Origin: Mycoavidus cysteinexigens_B
Lineage (GTDB): Bacteria; Pseudomonadota; Gammaproteobacteria; Burkholderiales; Burkholderiaceae
Assembly (NCBI GenBank): GCA_031963465.1
Contig: JASSUG010000003.1
Span: 62,001 to 126,000 of the forward strand
DNA: 64,000 nucleotides
Direction: 5' to 3'
Both the position numbers and the translations under genes were made by a program. Below the pieces are notes generated by a model. It was given only the letters and a program-made list of their open reading frames with translations. It was not told the DNA's origin and made no database searches. Positions 54,906 through 63,914 of the stretch are shown here, piece by piece. The stretch's first letter is position 1; each line of letters opens with the position of its first letter.

Positions 54906-55241
54906 TCACTTTTTAGCCAGCGGGTGCTCGGCCAAGTACTGGCGCAAAGCGGCATTCACGCGGGTTTGCCAGCCCTTACCCGTTGCCTTGAATTTATCTA
55001 ACAAGTTGGCATCTAAACGAATCGCAGTAAAGACTTTGGTTTTATCAGCTTTAGGGCGTCCACGAGGGCGCTTGGCAACTAACGCGGAGTAGATTTTCGG
55101 GACCACCTGAGTTGCGGGTTTCGCTTTAGCGAACCACTCGTTATCAAGCTCACGGCTATCAGGGCCAGCAGCAATGCCTGAGTTAAGGGGGACCTCTTCA
55201 TTTGGCGTGGGTATAATTATTCCAGGTTTAAGTTTCGGCAT
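54906..55241 (-). CDS. BrnA-like antitoxin (ribbon-helix-helix)
   Basis: A 111-residue protein. The C-terminal TAIRLDANLLDKFKATGKGWQ followed by TRVNAALRQYL is the signature of BrnA-type antitoxins, which bind DNA and the BrnT toxin. The middle has an AT-hook-like RPRGRPKADK. Its start overlaps a 3' remnant that looks like BrnT, so the usual toxin-antitoxin overlap is preserved although most of the toxin is gone. Confidence 0.7.
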   Translation of the reverse strand: MPKLKPGIIIPTPNEEVPLNSGIAAGPDSRELDNEWFAKAKPATQVVPKIYSALVAKRPRGRPKADKTKVFTAIRLDANLLDKFKATGKGWQTRVNAALRQYLAEHPLAKK

Positions 55242-55290
55242 AACGTTTTACCTCTCTTACTGACTCACTCACATCAACGAAGATAGGGCA
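55228..55290 (-). pseudogene. 3' remnant of a BrnT-like toxin
   Basis: Minus-strand frame ending VDVSESVREVKRYAET, overlapping the antitoxin start by 14 bases. BrnT proteins end in an Arg- and Glu-rich helix of the kind RIIS-R-A---E-KRYEE, and brnT-brnA genes overlap in just this way. Only about 20 codons remain before a TAG. Short, so tentative. Confidence 0.4.
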
Positions 55291-55295
55291 CTAAG

Positions 55296-55730
55296 CTAGC
55301 CTATTGAAGAAGTGGGCAATAATTTGAATAAGCCAACTAATAAACTCGTTTGTGCTAAAAACAAACCAATCAGCCAAGCCACTAGAGTGTCTTTTAGCTT
55401 GTAAAGCTTGATATCCATATCTTTGCTTGCAAGTTCAAAGCGGGTATCCATGTATTTGCTTGCAAGTTCAAAGCGGGTATCCATATCTTTGCTTGCGAGT
55501 TCAAAGCGGGTATCGATGTATTTGCTTGCAAGTGCAAAGTGGGTATCCATGTCTTTGTTTATAGATCCGAAGCAAGTATCCATGTCTTTGTTGGTAAGTT
55601 CAAAGCGGGCATCCATATCTTTGCGTAATTCACTGATATCGTTACGCAAATAAGTAAATTTTTCATCGACTCGAACTTCAAGCCGGGCTAAATCGTCTTT
55701 TGTGGCTGGTCTATTAGCCATAATTTCCAT
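55296..55730 (-). CDS. Hendecad-repeat coiled-coil membrane protein (DUF1640/Bdr-like)
   Basis: A 144-residue protein with an amino-terminal ATKDDLARLEVRVDEKF segment. About seven units of 11 residues follow (KDMDTRFELAS and close variants such as KYMDTRFELAS, KDMDTHFALAS), then one hydrophobic C-terminal helix (LVAWLIGLFLAQTSLLVGLF). Eleven-residue periodicity predicts a right-handed coiled coil on a membrane anchor, as in Borrelia Bdr proteins. The usual DUF1640 amino-terminal FDT region is found just upstream but out of frame, so the gene may be broken. Confidence 0.6.
   Translation of the reverse strand: MEIMANRPATKDDLARLEVRVDEKFTYLRNDISELRKDMDARFELTNKDMDTCFGSINKDMDTHFALASKYIDTRFELASKDMDTRFELASKYMDTRFELASKDMDIKLYKLKDTLVAWLIGLFLAQTSLLVGLFKLLPTSSIG
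55408..55630 (-). repeat. 33-bp tandem repeats in the coiled-coil gene
   Basis: Successive 33-base units (core GGTATCCATATCTTTGCTTG on the plus strand) encode the 11-residue coil units; several are nearly identical. Such repeats change copy number easily by slippage. Confidence 0.8.
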
Positions 55731-55825
55731 TTATGCGTCAGATAAGGTCTCCGTTTGTTCAAGCAGCATACCCGCTGAGCTAAGCCGCGTAATAAACGGG
55801 TAGTATCGAATATTATATTTTCCAT
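55731..55825 (-). pseudogene. Frameshifted amino-terminal part of the DUF1640-like gene
   Basis: From the ATG at 55825 the frame reads MENIIFDTTR. The continuing homology then shifts frame and reads FITRLSSAGMLLEQTETLSDA before a TAA, just before the start of the 55296 ORF. The intact relative at 13532 begins MSAIPFDTLLFVETLAESG-(I)-NEKHA, so both pieces correspond to its first 35 residues. One frameshift plus one stop separate this region from the coil. Confidence 0.5.
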
Positions 55826-55881
55826 GGGGGCTTCCTAAGTTGATTAAATATTGGCATATTAATGTTTTTTGTTGGCGATCA

Positions 55882-56118
55882 TTATGCAACCTCTTTCGGT
55901 TTAAACAGTGTATATATCTGTTCGGGTAATCTTCTCAGAGGCGAAGGCTTTTGAGGCATTAAGCCAGGTTTATAGTGCATGTTGGCATATTGCTTCCACG
56001 GCACGAGCTTAACTAAAAAACGAGTGCCATCGGCAATCACAATTTGCTCGCCCGCCAGCGCCGCCTCAATGAGGCCGCATAACTTGATCTGTGCTTCATA
56101 AATATCGACTACTCGCAT
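55882..56118 (-). CDS. Phd/VapB-type antitoxin (orphan)
   Basis: A 78-residue protein beginning MRVVDIYEAQIKLCGLIEAA followed by LAGEQIVIADGTRFLVKLVP. This is the Phd/YefM fold pattern (short-helix DNA-binding domain with AG-E--I--A). It usually precedes a PIN-domain toxin on the same strand. The 56 bases after its stop lead into the decayed coiled-coil gene, so no toxin follows. A probable relic antitoxin that may still be expressed. Confidence 0.6.
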   Translation of the reverse strand: MRVVDIYEAQIKLCGLIEAALAGEQIVIADGTRFLVKLVPWKQYANMHYKPGLMPQKPSPLRRLPEQIYTLFKPKEVA

Positions 56119-56269
56119 TATTGAATCTCCATCTATTTAACCTATTAAAGTTATATTTATTCTATTTGGTTTTAATTGAGGGCGCAAGCTTATTGATGCA
56201 ATTTTTGTGTATGATCTTTGCTACAGTGGTCTCGCCAAGGCTGGAGCTGAATTAAAAGAAGGGCGCTAG

Positions 56270-56428
56270 ATGAATTTATTTGTCACTGGGGCGAGTGGTT
56301 TTTTGGGGGCGCATACCATCGTTCAACAGCCTCCGATTTTAGAGGCTGTTTCGGCTATCTTTAAGCGTTCATCCCGTGGTGGCGCAACAGCGCATCAAGC
56401 GTGGGTTCACGACCGCGAAACGCGGTGA
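56270..56428 (+). pseudogene. 5' fragment of an NAD-dependent sugar epimerase-like gene
   Basis: MNLFVTGASGFLGAHT, preceded by AGAAGGG as ribosome binding site, is the Rossmann GxxGFLG start of extended short-chain dehydrogenases (nucleotide-sugar epimerases). Similarity ends after 16 codons at the hairpin; the frame continues only by chance, antisense to prlC, to a stop at about 56428. The junction marks a deletion or rearrangement. Confidence 0.55.
56325..56350. terminator. 9-bp hairpin after prlC
   Basis: AACAGCCTC (56325-56333) and GAGGCTGTT (56342-56350) form a perfect stem with an 8-base loop, just beyond the prlC stop. It may end prlC transcription; there is no good T tract on that strand. 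Confidence 0.45.
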
Positions 56429-58436
56429 ATGACGCCATCGCGGGCCGACTGCCCCCGGTTTCAAGTATTTCTGTGCGGTAGCGAGCGCCGATAATCGGGT
56501 CAAGGACGTTGCCATTTTGGGCTTGCGCGGCTTCTTCGAACGCCGCATAAGCATCGGCGGATAACACTTCGGCCCATTTATAGCTGTAATAGCCGGCCGC
56601 ATAGCCGCCTGCAAAAATATGGCTGAAGGTATTTGGCCAGCGCGAGAACGGGGCCTGCGAGATGACATGGTAGGTGTCATTCAGAGTGCGTGCCAGTTCG
56701 TCGATGCGGGTGGTGCCAGTCGGGTCAAAGTCAGTATGTAAATGCAAATCAAACATCGACAAAACAACCTGCCTGAGCGTGCCTAAACCACTTTGAAAAT
56801 TTTTGGCGGCCAGCATTTTGTCAAACAGAGTTCGCGGTAATGGCTCGCCAGTATCAATATGCGCGCTCATGGCGTGCAGTACTTCCCATTCCCAGCAGAA
56901 GTTTTCCATAAATTGCGACGGCAATTCAACCGCATCCCATTCAACGCCATTAATGCCGGAGACGGCGAGTTCATCAATGCGCGTGAGCATATGGTGCAGC
57001 CCGTGGCCGAATTCATGGAACAGGGTAATCACGTCATCGTGCGTGAAGCAGGCAGGTTTGTCGCCAATCGGTGCTGAGAAATTACACACTAAGTAGGCAG
57101 CAGGCGTTTGAATGGCGCCATCTTGCTGGCGACAACGAGCCCGGGCATCATCCATCCAGGCGCCGCCACGTTTGCCTTCGCGGGCGTAAAGGTCAAGGTA
57201 GAAGTGTGCGATTAATTGACCACTGGCGTTTTCGATACGGAAAAATCGTACATCGGGGTGCCAGGCCGGCGCGTGGTCAGCGCGCAAAGTAATATTAAAA
57301 AGCGTTTCGGCAACTTTGAATAGACCGGCAAGTACGGTATTTTCAGGGAAATACTGTTTGACTTCATTTTCAGAAAACGCGTAGCGCTGCTCACGCAATT
57401 TTTCAGAGGCAAAGGTAATATCCCATGGCGCCAGTTCGGCCAAGCCAAGCTCACTGGCGGCAAAATCTTGTAATTGCTGCCAGTCTTTTTCTGCATAGGG
57501 GCGGGCGCGTTGCGCTAGATCATCAAGAAACTGTTTGACTTGTGCCGGGGATTCGGCCATTTTGGAGGCCAGTGACACTTCAGCGAAATTGGCGTAACCG
57601 AGCATCTGCGCTTCTTCGGCGCGCAAGGTAAGCTGTTCGATGATATTTTGGGTATTGTCCCACTCAAGCTTACCGTTGCTGTATTGGACGCCCAATTCTG
57701 ATGCCCGGCTATGATATGCCCGGTACATTGCCTCGCGCAGTGGCCGATGTTGAGCCGATTGCATCACCGGGAAATATGACGGGAAATGCAAGCTAAAGGC
57801 CCAGCCTGCTTGCCCATTTTTAGTCGCCAGATGACGCGCGCTCTCGCGCACATCAGTGGGCAAGCCGGCCAACTCAGCCTCATTGGTCACTAGATATGAA
57901 TAGGCATTGGTGGCATCCAGCACGTGGTCAGAAAAGGCTTTTGATAAATTCGCTTGACGCTCTTGCAAGGCCGCAAAACGTGGCTTGCTGGCATCATCTA
58001 GCTCAGCGCCGGCAAGCCTGAATTCGCGTAGCGCGTTATCGAGGATTTTTTTACGTGCCGCAGATAAGTCTGAGTTGTCGGGGTTTGCCGCAATCGCCTT
58101 ATATTTTTCGTAGAGTGCTAAATTTTGGCCGACGTTGGTCCAGAATTCAGTGACACGTGGGAGGTTTTCGCTATGCGCGGCGCGTAGTTCTGGGGTGTCA
58201 GCCACCGCCTTGAGGTGGCCAATGACGCCCCACGCGCGCGACAGCGGCTCGGTTGCGCGCTCGACGGCCGCCACTATATTTTGCCAGTCGGTCGGCGTGT
58301 CAGCTGCGCTGGCACGCTCAATGGCAGCGGTTGCATTGGCGAGCAACTCATCCAGCGCGGGTGTGACGTGTTCGGCGCGAATCTGCGCAAAGCGTGGTAA
58401 ATCGGAAAAGTCGAGCAGCGGATTATCAGATTTCAT
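56361..58436 (-). CDS. prlC: Oligopeptidase A
   Basis: A 691-residue zinc metallopeptidase of the M3 family that degrades peptides, including cleaved signal peptides. The catalytic HEFGHGLHHML carries HExxH, with the distal Glu region GINGVEWDAVELPSQFMENF. The ATG at 58436 (MKSDNPLLDFSDLPRF) is preferred over the longer frame from 58496, because the latter would start inside folD. The gene follows folD closely and is probably cotranscribed with it. Confidence 0.94.
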   Translation of the reverse strand: MKSDNPLLDFSDLPRFAQIRAEHVTPALDELLANATAAIERASAADTPTDWQNIVAAVERATEPLSRAWGVIGHLKAVADTPELRAAHSENLPRVTEFWTNVGQNLALYEKYKAIAANPDNSDLSAARKKILDNALREFRLAGAELDDASKPRFAALQERQANLSKAFSDHVLDATNAYSYLVTNEAELAGLPTDVRESARHLATKNGQAGWAFSLHFPSYFPVMQSAQHRPLREAMYRAYHSRASELGVQYSNGKLEWDNTQNIIEQLTLRAEEAQMLGYANFAEVSLASKMAESPAQVKQFLDDLAQRARPYAEKDWQQLQDFAASELGLAELAPWDITFASEKLREQRYAFSENEVKQYFPENTVLAGLFKVAETLFNITLRADHAPAWHPDVRFFRIENASGQLIAHFYLDLYAREGKRGGAWMDDARARCRQQDGAIQTPAAYLVCNFSAPIGDKPACFTHDDVITLFHEFGHGLHHMLTRIDELAVSGINGVEWDAVELPSQFMENFCWEWEVLHAMSAHIDTGEPLPRTLFDKMLAAKNFQSGLGTLRQVVLSMFDLHLHTDFDPTGTTRIDELARTLNDTYHVISQAPFSRWPNTFSHIFAGGYAAGYYSYKWAEVLSADAYAAFEEAAQAQNGNVLDPIIGARYRTEILETGGSRPAMASFTAFRGREPTLDALLRHHGMNA

Positions 58437-58443
58437 AAAATTT

Positions 58444-59319
58444 TTAAGCGATCTGTGAATTGAGATGATCTGTACATGCTTGTTCGGCCGCTTCAACGGT
58501 ATTCACAAGCAACATGGTAATGGTCATTGGACCGACGCCGCCAGGTACCGGCGTGATGTGGCCAGCCACTTCTTTGACCTGTTCAAAATCAACATCGCCG
58601 CACAGTTTACCTGTGTCATCACGGTTCATGCCAACATCAATCACGGTCGCACCGGGTTTAACCATATCGGCCGTCAGGAGATTGCGCTGACCGGCTGCTG
58701 CAATCACGATATCCGCTGTGCGCGTATGAGCGGCCAGGTCCCGCGTTTTGCTATGGCAGAGGGTGACCGTGGCGCCAGCCTCAAGTAACAGCAGCGCCAT
58801 CGGTTTGCCGACAATATTTGAGCGGCCAATCACGACCGCCTCGGCGCCGCTCAGCGGAATCTTTGCAGCTTGCAGCATGATCATGACACCATATGGCGTA
58901 CAGGGTCGAAAGCGCGGTTGGCCAGTGAGTAAGGCTCCGGCGTTTGCCACATGAAAGCCATCCACGTCTTTAGCCGCGGAAATGGCTTCAATCACTTTAT
59001 GGCTGTTAATGTGCGCCGGCAGAGGCAATTGCACCAAAATGCCGTGAATGGCTGGGTCGCGATTGAGCATCTCAATGCGCGCTAGCAACTCGGCTTCACT
59101 GAAATTTGCTGGGTAACGGTCGCATGAAGAATGCAGGCCATGTTCCTCACAGGCTTTCACTTTATTGCGGACATAGACAGCACTGGCTGGATTGTCGCCG
59201 ACTAATATCACCGCCAGCCCAGGCCGGCATCCTTGTTGGGCAAGAGTAGCCGCGCGCGCGGCGACGTCAGCGCGGACAATTTTTGAGAGGGCGTTGCCGT
59301 TAATTAAAGTAGCGGTCAT
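58444..59319 (-). CDS. folD: Bifunctional methylenetetrahydrofolate dehydrogenase/cyclohydrolase
   Basis: A 291-residue enzyme of one-carbon metabolism interconverting methylene- and formyl-THF. Conserved ASAVYVRNKVKACEEHG (catalytic Lys), GILVQLPLP, VIGRSNIVGKP for NADP binding and the C-terminal ITPVPGGVGPMTITMLL. It is divergent from aceE. Confidence 0.96.
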   Translation of the reverse strand: MTATLINGNALSKIVRADVAARAATLAQQGCRPGLAVILVGDNPASAVYVRNKVKACEEHGLHSSCDRYPANFSEAELLARIEMLNRDPAIHGILVQLPLPAHINSHKVIEAISAAKDVDGFHVANAGALLTGQPRFRPCTPYGVMIMLQAAKIPLSGAEAVVIGRSNIVGKPMALLLLEAGATVTLCHSKTRDLAAHTRTADIVIAAAGQRNLLTADMVKPGATVIDVGMNRDDTGKLCGDVDFEQVKEVAGHITPVPGGVGPMTITMLLVNTVEAAEQACTDHLNSQIA

Positions 59320-59695
59320 GATGATCGTAGAGGATGAATTGTGTAGTCCGGTAAAATTGTCGAGTGTCGATGAGGCTACACAACAAATACCTGGTTGATG
59401 GAAAGCAACACATTATACTGGCTATATCATTGCTGCAAAGAGACCTGGTTATTCTCAACGCGTGTTTGATCTTTGTCACGGGCGGCGCTCACCGAGCATT
59501 GTTTTATCCCCAATTTTATGTTGCAATGCAATAATTTTTCACATTATGGGAATATGTCCCGTAATTTGGAAATTCTTCTTGCATTGCTGAATGTGCGCTC
59601 TTTACAATTTGGACGTTAAGACCTGTTTCGGCTTAAATCGCTTTCTAAAGCGAAATACGTCAAACAGGGAAACAGTTCTTTCATCAGGAGACAAA
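59320..59695 (+). promoter_or_regulatory. Long leader between folD and aceE
   Basis: This stretch of 376 bases holds no gene. It is AT-rich towards the end, with TTGCAATGCAA at about 59521 and a region of symmetry near ATGGGAATATGTCCC (about 59547). It must carry the pyruvate dehydrogenase operon promoter and the divergent folD promoter. No regulator site is recognised. Confidence 0.35.
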
Positions 59696-62389
59696 ATGTC
59701 TGCCGTACCCAAGGAAGTGTTGAAATATATTGCTGTTGAACACGATGAAGATCCCGAAGAAACGGGTGAGTGGCTAGAGGCGCTTGAAGGCGTGCTGGCC
59801 AGTGTTGGCCCGCAACGTGCTCACTATTTGATTGAAAAACAGATTGAGCTCGCCCGCTTGCGCGGCGCTCATTTGCCATTTTCGGCAACCACGCCTTATA
59901 TCAATACGATTCCAGTTGAGCAGCAAGTGCAATATCCTGGGGACTCGGACATTGAACACCGCATTCGATCCTATACGCGCTGGAATGCCGTTGCGATGGT
60001 CTTGCGCGCAGGTAAAGAGACGAACGTAGGTGGCCATATCGCCTCCTTTGCCTCTGCCGCGACGCTGTATGACGTAGGCTTTAACCATTTCTGGCATGCC
60101 CCTTCTAAGGAGCATGGGGGCGATTTGATTTTTATGCAGGGCCATTCGTCGCCGGGCATTTATTCGCGAGCCTTTTTGTTGGGCCGGCTGACGCAAGAGC
60201 AACTGGACAATTTCCGCCAAGAAGTAGGGGGCAACGGCATTTCGTCTTATCCGCATCCATGGTTAATGCCGGATTTTTGGCAATTTCCAACTGTTTCGAT
60301 GGGGTTGGGGCCAATTATGTCGATTTATCAGGCGCGCTTCATGAAGTACCTAGCGATGCGTGGCATCGTTCAAACCGAAGGGCGCAAAGTATGGGCCTTT
60401 TTGGGTGATGGCGAGACCGATGAGCCCGAGTCCCTTGGTGCGATTGGCATGGCCGGCCGCGAACGGCTCGATAATCTGGTGTTTGTAGTGAACTGCAATC
60501 TACAGCGGCTCGATGGTCCGGTGCGTGGCAGTGGTTCGATTATCCAGGAATTGGAGTCTTCCTTCCGTGGTGCGGGCTGGAATGTGATTAAGGTGGTTTG
60601 GGGCAGCCGCTGGGATGCTTTGTTTGCCCGTGATAAAACGGGTGTACTGATGCGCCGCATGAGAGAAGTCGTCGATGGCGAATACCAAACCTACAAATCG
60701 GAAAGTGGCGCTTTTGTGCGCGAGCATTTTTTCAATACCCCAGCGCTTAAAGCATTAGTCTCAGATTGGTCAGATGACGATATTTGGAATTTAAATCGTG
60801 GTGGCCACGATCCGCATAAAATTTATGCGGCTTTCTCCGCCGCATCGCAAGCGTGTGGCCAGCCCACCGTGATTTTAGCCAAAACCATTAAAGGCTACGG
60901 CATGGGTGAGGCCGGCCAAGCGATGAATATCACTCATCAGCAAAAGAAAATGCCAATTGATGCGCTGAAAAAATTCCGCGATCAATTCCGCTTACCGATT
61001 ACAGATGAAGCCCTGGCCGAGGTCCCTTACCTGAAATTTGAAGAGGGTTCAAAAGAGCTGACCTATATGCGGCAACAGCGCACGGCGTTAGGCGGTTATT
61101 TGCCCGCTCGCCGGGCTAAGGCTGAGCCGTTGCCCGTGCCCGCGTTAACCAGTTTTGAGCCGGTTTTAAAAGGCACCGGAGAAGGCCGCGAGATTTCAAC
61201 AACGATGGCTTTTGTGCGGATTTTAAATATCTTGCTCAAAGATAAAGCGTTGGGTAAGCGGATCGTGCCGATTGTGCCGGATGAGTCGCGGACCTTCGGC
61301 ATGGAAGGTTTGTTCCGGCAGATTGGCATTTGGAATCAGGACGGCCAAAAATATGTGCCGGAGGATTCTGATCAGCTGATGTTTTATAAAGAATCAAAAA
61401 CCGGCCAAATTTTACAAGAAGGGATTAACGAAGCAGGCGGGATGTGCGACTGGATCGCGGCGGCAACGGCGTATTCAACGCACGGCGAGCAGATGATTCC
61501 CTTCTATATCTTTTATTCGATGTTTGGCTTTCAGCGGGTGGGCGATTTGGCATGGGCTGCGGCCGATATGCGCTCGCGTGGCTTTTTGCTGGGCGCGACA
61601 GCTGGGCGCACGACACTCAATGGCGAAGGGTTGCAACACGAAGATGGCCATTCGCATCTGTTTTCAGCCGGGATTCCAAACTGCGTAAGCTATGATCCGA
61701 CATTTGGCTATGAGCTCGCGGTGATTATGCAAGATGGCTTGCGCCGGATGGTGCAGGAGCAAGAAGACGTTTATTACTATATTACGGTAATGAATGAAAA
61801 CTACGAGCATCCGGCATTGCCGGCAGGCATTGAGCAAGATATTGTGAAAGGCATGTATTGCTTTAAGAAAGCCGATCCTCAGCAGGACACAATGCCCCGC
61901 GTGCAACTGCTCGGTTCAGGGACCATTTTCAATGAAGTGATTGCGGCTGCCGACCTACTAGCAAAAGATTGGGGGGTGGTGGCCGACCTATGGGGGTGCC
62001 CAAGCTTTACCGAGCTTGCTCGAGATGGGCAAGCCACTGAGCGACACAATCTACTCCATCCTGCTGAGGCGCCAAAGCACTCTCACGTTGAGACATTGCT
62101 AAAAGACGCCAAAGGCCCAGTGATTGCGGCAACGGATTATGTACGCGCCTTTGCCGAGCAAATCCGGGCTTTTGTGCCAGGTCGCTATGTGGTGTTGGGG
62201 ACGGATGGTTTTGGCCGCTCGGATACACGCGAGAAGCTGCGCCACTTCTTTGAGGTTGATCGCTACTGGGTCACCGTGGCGGCGCTCAAAGCCTTGGCGG
62301 ATGAAGGCGCGATTAAGCCACAGCGGGTGGCTGAAGCATTAGCCAAATATCAACTCGATCCGGCTAAACCTAACCCAATGACTGTTTAG
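59696..62389 (+). CDS. aceE: Pyruvate dehydrogenase E1 component (homodimeric)
   Basis: An 897-residue thiamine-diphosphate enzyme that decarboxylates pyruvate and acetylates the lipoyl domain of E2. The ThDP motif is AFLGDGETDEPESLG...(N)CNLQRLDGPVRG, with QGHSSPGIYSRAF and EDGHSHLF. The ATG at 59696 has CAGGAGACAAA in front; the frame extends upstream to 59591 but that part is not conserved. It heads the aceE-aceF-lpdA operon. Confidence 0.96.
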   Translation: MSAVPKEVLKYIAVEHDEDPEETGEWLEALEGVLASVGPQRAHYLIEKQIELARLRGAHLPFSATTPYINTIPVEQQVQYPGDSDIEHRIRSYTRWNAVAMVLRAGKETNVGGHIASFASAATLYDVGFNHFWHAPSKEHGGDLIFMQGHSSPGIYSRAFLLGRLTQEQLDNFRQEVGGNGISSYPHPWLMPDFWQFPTVSMGLGPIMSIYQARFMKYLAMRGIVQTEGRKVWAFLGDGETDEPESLGAIGMAGRERLDNLVFVVNCNLQRLDGPVRGSGSIIQELESSFRGAGWNVIKVVWGSRWDALFARDKTGVLMRRMREVVDGEYQTYKSESGAFVREHFFNTPALKALVSDWSDDDIWNLNRGGHDPHKIYAAFSAASQACGQPTVILAKTIKGYGMGEAGQAMNITHQQKKMPIDALKKFRDQFRLPITDEALAEVPYLKFEEGSKELTYMRQQRTALGGYLPARRAKAEPLPVPALTSFEPVLKGTGEGREISTTMAFVRILNILLKDKALGKRIVPIVPDESRTFGMEGLFRQIGIWNQDGQKYVPEDSDQLMFYKESKTGQILQEGINEAGGMCDWIAAATAYSTHGEQMIPFYIFYSMFGFQRVGDLAWAAADMRSRGFLLGATAGRTTLNGEGLQHEDGHSHLFSAGIPNCVSYDPTFGYELAVIMQDGLRRMVQEQEDVYYYITVMNENYEHPALPAGIEQDIVKGMYCFKKADPQQDTMPRVQLLGSGTIFNEVIAAADLLAKDWGVVADLWGCPSFTELARDGQATERHNLLHPAEAPKHSHVETLLKDAKGPVIAATDYVRAFAEQIRAFVPGRYVVLGTDGFGRSDTREKLRHFFEVDRYWVTVAALKALADEGAIKPQRVAEALAKYQLDPAKPNPMTV

Positions 62390-62472
62390 TAGGCCTGTCC
62401 ATATCGATGTGTGGATAGGATATAGTGCAGCCCCTTATACGGGTTGCATATCCTCCTCTTAGAGAACACATA

Positions 62473-63900
62473 ATGAGTCAAATCATTGAAATTAAAGTAC
62501 CGGACATTGGCGACTACGCTGACGTGCCAGTCATTGAAGTGCTGGTGAGTCCAGGAGACATGGTTGAGGAAGAGCAGTCTTTGCTGAGTCTCGAGTCGGA
62601 CAAAGCCACGATGGATATCCCGAGTCCCAGCGCTGGTCGGGTCAAAGAAATCAAAGTGAAACCCGGCGAGCGTGTTTCTCAGGGCACAGTGATTGTCTTG
62701 CTTGAGAGCGTGGCTGCAGCTCAGCTAGCCGAGCCTGCGTCGCCAGTTGAGCCGGCATCACCGGTTCAAGCAGCGGCCACGAATCGCCCTCAATTGCCGG
62801 TAGCGCAGAATACAGTCGGTGCGCCCACTGAGCAGCCGGGAGCCACCTCAGCCAATGTGAGCCCGCCGCCTCGCCCCGCGTTAGCCCCAACGCCAGCAGA
62901 GGCAACGGCTCTAACTGACCTAGCCCGCGCGCCAGCAGAGGCAACGGCTCTAACTAGCCTAGCCCACCCGCCAGCAGACCGCACGGTAAGCCATGCCAGT
63001 CCTTCAGTACGCCAATTTGCGCGCGAGCTTGGGGTCGATGTGCAGCAGATTAGCGGCAGCGGGCCTAAAGGACGTATCACCCAAGACGATGTGCGTGCTT
63101 ATGTAAAGGCTGCATTGCAAGGTGGCTTGCCAGCGTCGAGCGCAGTAGCCACCAGCGCCGCTGGTGGCCTCAATTTACTTCCCTGGCCACAAGTTGCCTT
63201 CACAAAATTTGGCCCAGTCGAAGCCAAGCCCTTATCGCGTATCAAAAAAATTGCAGGGGCTAACCTGCATCGCAATTGGGTCATGATTCCCCATGTGACG
63301 AGCCATGAAGATGCCGATATTACAGAGCTTGAAGCTTTCCGGGTAAAGCTAAACCAAGAAAATAATAAAACTGCCGCCAAAGTCACCATGCTGGCTTTTT
63401 TAATCAAAGCCAGCGTTGCGGCGCTTAAACAATGCCCCAGCTTTAATACCAGTCTGGATGGTGATAACCTGATTTATAAACAGTACTACCACATTGGCTT
63501 TGCGGTAGATACCCCGAATGGTCTGGTGGTGCCGGTGATTCGAGACGCCGATCAAAAAGGGGTGCAAGAGATTGCACAAGAGACCGCAGAATTGGCTCAA
63601 CTTGCCCGCGAAGGCAAGCTAAAATCTGACCAGATGCAGGGTGGTTGTTTTTCAATTTCTTCGTTAGGCGGTATTGGCGGCACCTACTTCACGCCGATTA
63701 TCAACGCGCCTGAAGTGGCTATTTTGGGCGTTTGCCGTAGTGCGCTAAGCCCGGTATGGGATGGTCAGCAGTTCATGCCACGTCTTATGCTACCGCTTTC
63801 TTTATCGTATGACCATCGGGTTATCGATGGCGCTGAAGCGGCTCGTTTTAACGCCTATCTGGCTGCTGTGCTAGCCGATTTCCGCCGTGTAACCCTGTAG
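62473..63900 (+). CDS. aceF: Dihydrolipoyl acetyltransferase, pyruvate dehydrogenase E2
   Basis: A 475-residue protein with one lipoyl domain (about residues 1-78, lipoyl Lys in ESDKATMD). A long Ala/Pro-rich linker contains 13-residue tandem repeats (AEATALTDLARAP type). The E1/E3-binding domain follows (SPSVRQFARELGV, GSGPKGRITQDDV), then the catalytic domain with SYDHRVIDGAEAARF. Many betaproteobacterial E2 proteins have one or two lipoyl domains; one is visible here. The start at 62473 is chosen over 62425, since MSQIIEIKVPDIGD is the family start. Confidence 0.96.
   Translation: MSQIIEIKVPDIGDYADVPVIEVLVSPGDMVEEEQSLLSLESDKATMDIPSPSAGRVKEIKVKPGERVSQGTVIVLLESVAAAQLAEPASPVEPASPVQAAATNRPQLPVAQNTVGAPTEQPGATSANVSPPPRPALAPTPAEATALTDLARAPAEATALTSLAHPPADRTVSHASPSVRQFARELGVDVQQISGSGPKGRITQDDVRAYVKAALQGGLPASSAVATSAAGGLNLLPWPQVAFTKFGPVEAKPLSRIKKIAGANLHRNWVMIPHVTSHEDADITELEAFRVKLNQENNKTAAKVTMLAFLIKASVAALKQCPSFNTSLDGDNLIYKQYYHIGFAVDTPNGLVVPVIRDADQKGVQEIAQETAELAQLAREGKLKSDQMQGGCFSISSLGGIGGTYFTPIINAPEVAILGVCRSALSPVWDGQQFMPRLMLPLSLSYDHRVIDGAEAARFNAYLAAVLADFRRVTL
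62892..62977 (+). repeat. 39-bp tandem repeat in the aceF linker
   Basis: GCCAGCAGAGGCAACGGCTC begins at 62892 and again at 62931, with a third partial start at 62970, a period of 39 bases or 13 residues. It lengthens the flexible linker that lets the lipoyl domain swing between active sites. Confidence 0.8.
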
Positions 63901-63914
63901 TAAAGGTTTGATAG

